DNA of 11,235 bases from Clostridiales bacterium (GTDB lineage: Bacteria; Bacillota; Clostridia; Christensenellales; Aristaeellaceae), in NCBI GenBank assembly GCA_004557905.1, contig SFFH01000053.1, forward strand, positions 1 to 11,235, given 5' to 3'. Each line of letters opens with the position of its first letter. The stretch's first letter is position 1. The notes below the pieces were generated by a model that was not told the DNA's origin, searched no databases, and saw only the letters and a program-made list of their open reading frames with translations. Positions 5,965-11,235 of this stretch are shown here, in pieces. The position numbers and the translations under genes are program-made.

Positions 5965-6206
5965 TAAATAGTTGCTTTTGAACGCGCGAAGCGAAGAAGG
6001 GAGTCTGAGGGATGAAATCCCTCAGGCAGGGTTTGGGGCGGCAGCCCTAACGTTTTCCTAATCCTAACTCCCCCCAAAAAAACGTAGTCTCAGAGCAGGA
6101 GGCGAAGCCTCCTGCGATTGAGACGGATTTGCTTTACAGAGCGAGAATTCAAGTATAACCAATCCTATACAGAGCATCATCCAATCGGATGAAAGAAGGT
6201 ATCAAT
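5965..6206. repeat. Hairpin-rich intergenic element, probable dispersed repeat
   Basis: This 242-bp gap has no credible gene. It contains two perfect 9-bp hairpins, each with a GAA loop: CTGAGGGAT/ATCCCTCAG (6005-6025) and GCAGGAGGC/GCCTCCTGC (6095-6115). The second is enclosed by a further 6-bp stem, GTCTCA (6087-6092) with TGAGAC (6119-6124). ACGTTTT (6050-6056) can pair with AAAACGT (6079-6085), and a short GGGC/GCCC hairpin lies at 6036-6047. No clean stem plus T-run terminator for prfA is visible. The modular palindromes suggest a REP- or MITE-like dispersed element, which only a genome-wide search can settle. Confidence 0.5.
6133..6159 (+). promoter_or_regulatory. Weak candidate promoter for the Sua5 gene run
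   Basis: TTTACA (6133-6138) and TATAAC (6154-6159) each match five of six consensus bases, but the 15-nt spacing is short. An alternative -35 is TTGCTT (6129-6134) with 19-nt spacing. The stretch is the AT-richest part of this gap and precedes a long same-strand gene run, so a promoter is expected here. The exact boxes are uncertain. Confidence 0.35.
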
Positions 6207-7238
6207 ATGCTTACGCAAGTCAAGCCCGTCTTCCCGGAATCGATCGAGGAGGCGGCGCAACTCATCCGCGACGGCGAGCTGGTGGGCATGCCGACGGAGA
6301 CGGTGTACGGCCTGGGCGCGAATGCGCTCGACGAGACGGCCGTGCGAAAGATTTTTGCAGCGAAGGGACGCCCGGCGGACAATCCGCTGATCGTACACGT
6401 ATCGTGCCTCGATGAGATTGTGCCGCTGGTGAAGTACATTCCGGAGAGCGCGAAGCGGCTGATGGAGGCGTTCTGGCCGGGGCCGATGACGCTGATTCTG
6501 CCCAAGAGCGACGCGATTCCCAGCGTGGTGAGCGCGGGGCTGGATACGGTGGGCATCCGCCTGCCGCAAAGTGAGGCTGCGCGCGCGCTGATTCGCGCGG
6601 CGGGCAGGCCCATCGCCGCGCCGAGCGCGAACCGCAGCGGCAGGCCGAGCCCGACGACCGCGCAGCACGTCTTCGAGGACATGGACGGGCGCATCCCGCT
6701 GATCCTCGACGGCGGCGCGAGCGAGGTGGGCGTGGAGTCGAGCGTCATCGACGCGACCGGCGAGGTGCCGGTGATCCTGCGTCCGGGCGGCATCACGCCG
6801 GAGATGGTGGAGCGGGTGCTGGGCGACGTGCGCGTGGACGAGCACGTCATGAGTCCACTTGCCGAGGGCGACGTCGTCCGCTCCCCGGGCATGAAGTACA
6901 AGCACTACGCGCCGAAGGCGAAGACCGTGATCTTCGACGGCGCGGCGGAGCGCGTGATCGCGGCGATCTGCACGCGCTACGACGAGGCGGAGGCGGCGGG
7001 CGAGCGCCCGGCGATTCTCGGCTTTGACGAGCATGACTTTGGCGGTAGGACGCGCATCAGCCTGGGCAGCGTGAAGCGTCCGCAGGACGCGGCAGCCCGG
7101 CTGTTCGGCGCGCTGCGCGAGCTGGATGAGCGCGGCGAGACGGTCGCGCTGTGCGAGGCGGTCGAGGCGACCGGTATCGGCCTGGCGGTGATGAACCGCA
7201 TGGGCCGCGCGGCGGGCTTTGACATCGAGCGCGTATGA
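6207..7238 (+). CDS. ywlC: L-threonylcarbamoyladenylate synthase (Sua5/YwlC type)
   Basis: A 343-residue protein making threonylcarbamoyl-AMP from threonine, bicarbonate and ATP, the first step of tRNA t6A37 synthesis. The YrdC-type catalytic domain covers about 12-200, with GMPTETVYGLG (27-37), KGRPADNPL (53-61), FWPGPMTLIL (89-98) and APSANRSGRPSPT (138-150). The interdomain linker has SPGMKYKHYAPK (226-237), and a C-terminal Sua5 domain follows to 343, so it is the long two-domain form. An in-frame ATG exists at 6189, but only the ATG at 6207 has a ribosome binding site (AGAAGG at 6194-6199, about 7-nt spacing), so I choose 6207. Its stop overlaps the next start by 4 nt (ATGA). The family is secure; the symbol follows Bacillus usage. 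Confidence 0.95.
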   Translation: MLTQVKPVFPESIEEAAQLIRDGELVGMPTETVYGLGANALDETAVRKIFAAKGRPADNPLIVHVSCLDEIVPLVKYIPESAKRLMEAFWPGPMTLILPKSDAIPSVVSAGLDTVGIRLPQSEAARALIRAAGRPIAAPSANRSGRPSPTTAQHVFEDMDGRIPLILDGGASEVGVESSVIDATGEVPVILRPGGITPEMVERVLGDVRVDEHVMSPLAEGDVVRSPGMKYKHYAPKAKTVIFDGAAERVIAAICTRYDEAEAAGERPAILGFDEHDFGGRTRISLGSVKRPQDAAARLFGALRELDERGETVALCEAVEATGIGLAVMNRMGRAAGFDIERV

Positions 7239-7735
7239 TGTGCAGGAGCTTTGAACCGGTGTACTCGCCGGAGGCCTACGTGATGATCGTGGGCTCGATG
7301 CCAAGCGTCAAATCCCTGGCGGATGCGCAGTATTACGCGCACCCGCGCAACGCGTTTTGGCCGATTCTCTTTGACGTGTTCGGCGTGACGCCGACGGACG
7401 ACTACGAGGCCAAAAAGGCGCTGATCCGCGACAACGGTCTGGCGCTGTGGGACGCGGCGCAGTCCTGCGAGCGCGAGGGCAGCCTGGACAGCAACATGCG
7501 CGACGTCGCATACAATGACTTCGCTTCGTTGTACGCGCGCTGCCCGCACATTCATACCGTGCTGTGCAACGGTGGCACGGCGCACGCGCTGTTTATGAAA
7601 TCCGGCTATGCGGGGGATCGGCGGGTGATCCGCATGCCGAGCACCAGCCCGGCGTACACGATGCCTTATGCTAAAAAGCTGGATATTTGGAAGAAAACAT
7701 TGTTTGAGGAGCTGTGCAAGGAGGGACAAGCATGA
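7235..7735 (+). CDS. Hypoxanthine (deoxyinosine) DNA glycosylase, uracil-DNA glycosylase superfamily
   Basis: A 166-residue protein of the UDG superfamily branch described as DNA-deoxyinosine (hypoxanthine) glycosylase. It removes deaminated adenine from DNA as the first step of base excision repair. Motif 1 is VGSMPSVKS (19-27), followed by the characteristic YYAHPRNAFWPIL (33-45, with Asn39); GLALWDAAQSCEREGSLDSN lies at 68-87, and motif 2 is PSTSPAY (135-141). Length is typical for this small family. The ATG at 7235 shares ATGA with the Sua5 stop; a second ATG at 7238 is equally possible and changes only one residue. Its own stop overlaps the next gene by 4 nt. The substrate call rests on family resemblance; mug- or UDG-like uracil activity cannot be ruled out. 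Confidence 0.9.
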   Translation: MMCRSFEPVYSPEAYVMIVGSMPSVKSLADAQYYAHPRNAFWPILFDVFGVTPTDDYEAKKALIRDNGLALWDAAQSCEREGSLDSNMRDVAYNDFASLYARCPHIHTVLCNGGTAHALFMKSGYAGDRRVIRMPSTSPAYTMPYAKKLDIWKKTLFEELCKEGQA

Positions 7736-9054
7736 ACATGGTCGATGTGATTCTCAAGAAAAAGGCGGGCGGGACGCTCTCACCCGAGGAGATCCGCGCG
7801 TTTGCGCGGGGCGCTGCGGACGGCAGCGTGCCGGATTATCAGCTTGCGGCGCTGCTGATGGCCATCTGCTGGCGCGGTATGACGCCGGAAGAGACGGCCT
7901 GCCTGACCATGGAGATGATGCACTCGGGCAGCGTGGTCGATCTGTCCGCGATTGACGGCGTGTGCGTGGACAAGCACTCCACCGGCGGCGTGGGCGATAC
8001 CACGACGCTAGTGCTGGTTCCGCTGGCGGCGGCGTGCGGCGCGAAGGTGGCCAAGCTCTCCGGCCGCGGCCTGGGCCATACTGGCGGCACGCTCGACAAG
8101 CTGGAGAGCATCCCAGGCTGCTCGGTGAATGTGTCCATCGAGGACTTCATCCGTCAGGTGCAAAAGATCGGCTGCGCGGTTATCGGTCAGACGCAGGACC
8201 TGTGCCCGGCGGACAAGGCGCTCTACGCGCTGCGCGACGTGACGGGCACGGTGGACTGCATTCCGCTGATCGCCTCAAGCATCGTGAGCAAGAAGCTGGC
8301 CAGCGGTGCGGGCGCCATCGTGCTGGACGTGAAGACCGGCAGCGGCGCGCTGATGCAGACGGTGGAGCAGTCCATCGAGCTGGCAAAGGCGATGGTGGAG
8401 ATCGGCGCGCAGGCGGGCAAGCCCATCCTCGCGCTGGTGACGGGCATGGATCAGCCGCTGGGCACGCACGTGGGCAACGCGCTGGAGGTCAAGGAGGCCA
8501 TCGACATCCTCGCCGGCAGGGCGGCAGGCGATCTGCTGACGGTATCCCTGGAGCTGGGCAGCCGGATGCTGATCGCCAGCGGCATCGCCAGGGATGTGGA
8601 GGACGGCAAGGCGAGGATGATGCAGGCGCTTACAAGCGGCGCGGGCCTGGCCAAGCTGAAGGAGATGATCGTCGCGCAGGGCGGCGACGGGCGCGTCTGC
8701 GACGACGTGGACTATCTGCCGCACGCGGCATACAAGATCAGCGTGCCGGCGCCGGCCTCCGGCTATGTGGCCAGGATGGACACCGCGGCCATCGGCCGCT
8801 GCGCGCAGGCGCTGGGCGCGGGCCGGCAGAAGAAGACCGACGTGATTGACCCGGCGGTGGGCCTGGTGATGGATGTGCGCCTGGGCGACGAGGTGAAGGC
8901 GGGCGACAGCCTGGCGACGCTCTACCTGAACCGGTGCGAGCTGGCGAACGGGGCCGTGGAAAGCATGCAGCGGGCGATTACAATTGCCAAGGAGAAGCCT
9001 GAGCTGCCGCCGCTCATCCATGCGGCGGTGTCGCGCGAGGGCGTGACGAGATAA
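7732..9054 (+). CDS. pdp: Pyrimidine-nucleoside phosphorylase
   Basis: A 440-residue enzyme of nucleoside phosphorylase family II, which splits uridine, thymidine or deoxyuridine with phosphate into base and (deoxy)ribose-1-phosphate in pyrimidine salvage. The N-terminal alpha domain opens with MNMVDVILKKKAGG. The signature VDKHSTGGVGDTTTLVL is at 79-95, SGRGLGHTGGTLDKLES at 110-126, LRDVTGTVDCIPLIASSIVSKK at 167-188 (Arg168, Ser182/183 and Lys187 region contact substrate), and DVKTGSGALM at 199-208. The C-terminal alpha/beta domain carries GAGRQKKTDVIDPAVG (362-377). Closest in style to the Bacillus Pdp enzymes rather than DeoA. An in-frame ATG at 7714 precedes the strong AAGGAGGG site (7718-7725), so the ATG at 7732 is the start, overlapping the glycosylase stop by ATGA. 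Complete and intact. Confidence 0.96.
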   Translation: MNMVDVILKKKAGGTLSPEEIRAFARGAADGSVPDYQLAALLMAICWRGMTPEETACLTMEMMHSGSVVDLSAIDGVCVDKHSTGGVGDTTTLVLVPLAAACGAKVAKLSGRGLGHTGGTLDKLESIPGCSVNVSIEDFIRQVQKIGCAVIGQTQDLCPADKALYALRDVTGTVDCIPLIASSIVSKKLASGAGAIVLDVKTGSGALMQTVEQSIELAKAMVEIGAQAGKPILALVTGMDQPLGTHVGNALEVKEAIDILAGRAAGDLLTVSLELGSRMLIASGIARDVEDGKARMMQALTSGAGLAKLKEMIVAQGGDGRVCDDVDYLPHAAYKISVPAPASGYVARMDTAAIGRCAQALGAGRQKKTDVIDPAVGLVMDVRLGDEVKAGDSLATLYLNRCELANGAVESMQRAITIAKEKPELPPLIHAAVSREGVTR

Positions 9055-9064
9055 ACGGGGAATT

Positions 9065-10846
9065 ATGAGAAGAAGAAACTGGAAGAAGACGCGGCTGCTT
9101 GCGCGGCATCTGCGCCCGGCGGCGTCCGCTCTCTTGCTGGGCATGGGCGCGTCGCTGCTGCTGACGCTGCTTCGCATGGCGTTCACGCAGGTGATCCGCT
9201 TCACGGTGGACGGCGTGCTGCTGGGCGACGCGAGCGGCCTGCCGGCGTTTGCGGCACAGCTTTCGCCGGGGACGCAGCTGGCCGCGGCGTGCGCACTGGC
9301 GGCGGCGATTGCGCTGCTGCAGTTCGGCGTGAGCTACATTCAGGACAGCCGTCTGCCGATGGGCTCGGAGCGGTTTGTCAAGTCGCTGCGCGACGCGCTG
9401 TACAGCCGCATCCAGCGCCTGCCGTACAGCTGGCATGTGCAAAACAGCACCGGCGACATTATCCAGCGCTGCATCTCCGACGTAGAGATCGTGCGTGCGT
9501 TCGTGATGGACCAGCTGCTGGAGCTGCTGGGCACGCTGTTCATGATCGTGACCTGCGTGGTCATCATGTTCACGATGAACGTGAAGATGGCGCTGCTGGC
9601 GACGGCGTTTGTGCCGGTGATCGTCGGTTATTCGGTGCTGTTTTTCCGCCATATGTCCGGCAGGTATGAAAAAGCGGACGAGGCGGAGGGCGCGCTGTCC
9701 GCCGTCGTGCAGGAGAACCTGACGGGTGTGCGCGTGGTGCGTGCGTTCGGCCGGGAGAAGACGGAGCTGGACAAGTTCCGCGAGAAGAACAACCGCTACA
9801 CCGATCTGTGGCTCAGACTGGGCGACTGGATGTCCGCGTTCTACACGCTGGGCGACATGATGAGCATCCTGCAGGTGTTCGCCATCGTTGTGCTGGGTGT
9901 GCAACTGTGTGTGGCCGGGGAGGTCTCCCTGGGCGTGTACCTGGCGTTTGTCAGCTACACGCGGGAGCTGACACTGCCGGTGCGCAGGCTCGGCCGTACG
10001 ATCTCCGAGATGAGCAAGGCCAATGTGTCGATCGACCGCTTGCTCTACATCCTCGAGTCCGAGGAGGAGCGGTCGACCGAAACCCCGGCGCAGGCCGACC
10101 TGCACGGCGAAATCCGCTTTGAGCACGTCAGCTTTGCCTATGAGGAGAAGCGGGTGCTGCGCGACGTGAGCTTCTCCATCCCCGGCGGAAAGACACTGGG
10201 TGTGTTCGGCGGGACGGGCAGCGGCAAGAGCACCATCGCGCTGCTGCTGGCCAGGCTATACGACCCGGACACGGGCAGAATCACCATCGGCGGCGTGGAC
10301 ACGAAGGACATGGATCTGGGCGAGCTGCGGCGCGGCGTGGGCGTGGTGCTGCAGGAGCCGTTCCTGTTCTCGCGCACGCTGGCGGAGAACATCGCCATCA
10401 CGCGGGAGGACGCCACCCGGGAGGACGTGGAGCGTGCGGCGCAGGACGCGTGCCTGGACGCCTCGGTGGGCGAGTTTGTGAACGGCTATGAGACGGTTGT
10501 GGGCGAGCGCGGCGTGACGCTCTCCGGCGGACAGAAGCAGCGCACGGCGATTGCGCGCACGCTCCTGTCCGGTGCGCCGGTGATGGTGTTTGACGACGCG
10601 CTCTCCGCGGTGGACGCGAAGACGGACGAGGCGATCCGCACCCGGCTGCGGGCAGCGGCGGGCGGCGCGACGCTGATCCTGATCGCGCACCGCGTGGCGA
10701 CGCTGATGCAGGCGGACCGCATCATTGTGCTGGAGGACGGCAGGATCGTGGAATCCGGCACGCCGGACGAGCTGCTCGCGCAGGGCGGCGTGTTCGCGCG
10801 GGCGGCCGCGATGCAGGCGGCCATGGGAGAGGAGGCGCAGGCATGA
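9065..10846 (+). CDS. ABC exporter half-transporter, degenerate-site subunit of a heterodimer
   Basis: A 593-residue type IV ABC exporter half: a six-helix membrane domain (about 15-325; clear segments near 20-38, 72-92, 150-172, 175-195, 262-285 and 287-300) and a nucleotide-binding domain (about 349-590). Motifs are Walker A GGTGSGKST (382-390), Q-loop Gln430, signature LSGGQ (486-490), Walker B VMVFD (506-510) and H-loop His542. The residue after Walker B is Asp511 instead of the catalytic Glu, as in the BmrC/TM287 type of subunit that forms the weak ATP site in heterodimeric exporters. The partner gene follows with a 4-nt overlap. The cargo (drug, lipid or peptide) cannot be told. It starts 10 nt after pdp with a modest GGGG ribosome site, so it is probably in the same transcript. 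Confidence 0.95.
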   Translation: MRRRNWKKTRLLARHLRPAASALLLGMGASLLLTLLRMAFTQVIRFTVDGVLLGDASGLPAFAAQLSPGTQLAAACALAAAIALLQFGVSYIQDSRLPMGSERFVKSLRDALYSRIQRLPYSWHVQNSTGDIIQRCISDVEIVRAFVMDQLLELLGTLFMIVTCVVIMFTMNVKMALLATAFVPVIVGYSVLFFRHMSGRYEKADEAEGALSAVVQENLTGVRVVRAFGREKTELDKFREKNNRYTDLWLRLGDWMSAFYTLGDMMSILQVFAIVVLGVQLCVAGEVSLGVYLAFVSYTRELTLPVRRLGRTISEMSKANVSIDRLLYILESEEERSTETPAQADLHGEIRFEHVSFAYEEKRVLRDVSFSIPGGKTLGVFGGTGSGKSTIALLLARLYDPDTGRITIGGVDTKDMDLGELRRGVGVVLQEPFLFSRTLAENIAITREDATREDVERAAQDACLDASVGEFVNGYETVVGERGVTLSGGQKQRTAIARTLLSGAPVMVFDDALSAVDAKTDEAIRTRLRAAAGGATLILIAHRVATLMQADRIIVLEDGRIVESGTPDELLAQGGVFARAAAMQAAMGEEAQA

Positions 10847-11235
10847 GCGAGCAGAAGAAGGCGAGCTTCTCCCTGGTCCCGTGGAAGCAGCTGCTTCCCA
10901 TTGTGCTGCGCTACAGGCGGCCGCTGGTCGTGATCATCGTCACCAACATGCTGCTGGCGATCATCGACCTGTTGTATCCGCTGCTGCAAAGCCGCGCGGT
11001 GGATCGCTTCATTGTGGCCGGCACGCTGCAGGGCTTTGGCGGCTATCTCGGGCAATATGTCGCGCTGATGACGGTGGAGATCGTCCTGCTGGTGGCGTAC
11101 TTCAAAAGCTGCATGAAGGTGGAAATGTGCGCCGGACGCGACCTGAAGGAGGCGTGCTTCGTCAACCTGCAGAAGCTGAGCCTTGACTATTACAATGTGA
11201 CCAGCGCAGGCCACAGCCTGTCGCGCGTGATGAGC
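10843..11235 (+). CDS. ABC exporter half-transporter, second subunit (5' part only)
   Basis: The first 131 residues of a second ABC exporter half, cut by the window end. After a short basic N-terminus (MSEQKKASFSLVPWKQLLPI) come two membrane helices at about 26-48 and 69-88, then the first cytoplasmic loop ending LQKLSLDYYNVTSAGHSLSRVMS, a stretch typical of the BmrD/YheH class of exporter subunit (helix 2-3 coupling region). The ATG at 10843 overlaps the stop of the preceding half-transporter by ATGA, with AGAGGAGG just upstream, so the two subunits are translationally coupled. Its ATPase domain lies beyond the window; I expect it to carry the normal Walker B Glu that the first subunit lacks. 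Confidence 0.93.
   Translation, partial: MSEQKKASFSLVPWKQLLPIVLRYRRPLVVIIVTNMLLAIIDLLYPLLQSRAVDRFIVAGTLQGFGGYLGQYVALMTVEIVLLVAYFKSCMKVEMCAGRDLKEACFVNLQKLSLDYYNVTSAGHSLSRVMS

Noticed and set aside
5859..6077. A minus-strand 72-codon frame covering part of the hairpin element
   Set aside because: It overlaps the end of prfA and the palindromes, has no credible start site, and is more simply explained by the repeat element.
6189..6206. Upstream ATG at 6189 as the Sua5 start
   Set aside because: No Shine-Dalgarno precedes it, and the AGAAGG site lies between it and the ATG at 6207.
6177..7304. A 375-codon minus-strand open frame opposite the Sua5 gene
   Set aside because: Same shadow character, no ribosome binding site, and the opposite strand encodes an unmistakable Sua5 protein.
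7714..7731. Upstream ATG at 7714 as the pdp start
   Set aside because: It lies before the strong AAGGAGGG site. The ATG at 7732 has ideal spacing and matches the usual N-terminus of the family.
1..11235. CRISPR arrays, tRNA or rRNA genes, insertion sequences, att sites, phage or toxin-antitoxin modules
   Set aside because: No evenly spaced direct repeats, tRNA cloverleaf, rRNA-like stretch, transposase or integrase gene was seen. The Xre gene is paired with a membrane protein rather than a toxin.

Overview
The window is chromosomal and GC-rich, with dense protein coding. Its gene content points to a GC-rich member of the Clostridia (Bacillota): a YqhQ/DUF1385 gene joined to prmC and prfA, a small Xre regulator with a membrane partner, strong AGGAGG-type ribosome binding sites, a two-domain Sua5, and a BmrC/BmrD-like heterodimeric ABC exporter pair. 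A Christensenellales-like lineage would fit, but that is a guess from style rather than a marker-based assignment. I see no rRNA, tRNA, CRISPR array, insertion sequence or phage gene.

Layout. (1) Positions 1-813 hold one minus-strand gene for a secreted CAP/SCP (YkwD-like) protein. Its recognisable homology stops abruptly at about 376, and a symmetric terminator hairpin lies at 50-90, so the 3' end looks frameshifted or decayed. (2) A 131-bp divergent spacer (814-944) leads to a plus-strand pair at 945-2093: an acidic double zinc-finger protein and a metallophosphoesterase, closed by an intrinsic terminator at 2108-2143. (3) A 248-bp spacer holds a second terminator-like hairpin, a perfect inverted repeat and a textbook sigma-A promoter (TTGACA-17-TATAAT). 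These lead into 2342-5964: Xre regulator, small membrane protein, YqhQ (DUF1385), PrmC and release factor RF1, mostly overlapping. (4) A 242-bp spacer (5965-6206) is full of hairpins and looks like a dispersed repeat element. (5) From 6207 to beyond the window end lies a tightly packed run: Sua5-type threonylcarbamoyl-AMP synthase, hypoxanthine-DNA glycosylase, pyrimidine-nucleoside phosphorylase, and two ABC exporter half-transporters, the second cut off by the window edge.

How the genes work together. PrmC methylates the GGQ glutamine of the release factor encoded immediately downstream, so that pair is a modifier and its substrate. Sua5 also serves translation, through tRNA t6A. The glycosylase and the nucleoside phosphorylase share a loose theme of base and nucleoside handling. 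The two ABC genes should form one heterodimer: the first carries an Asp in place of the Walker B catalytic Glu.

Most of the window is ordinary housekeeping. I did not find a convincing undescribed system. The items most worth a second look are the broken CAP gene, the hairpin element at 5965-6206, the symmetric double zinc-finger protein, and the control region in front of the Xre gene.
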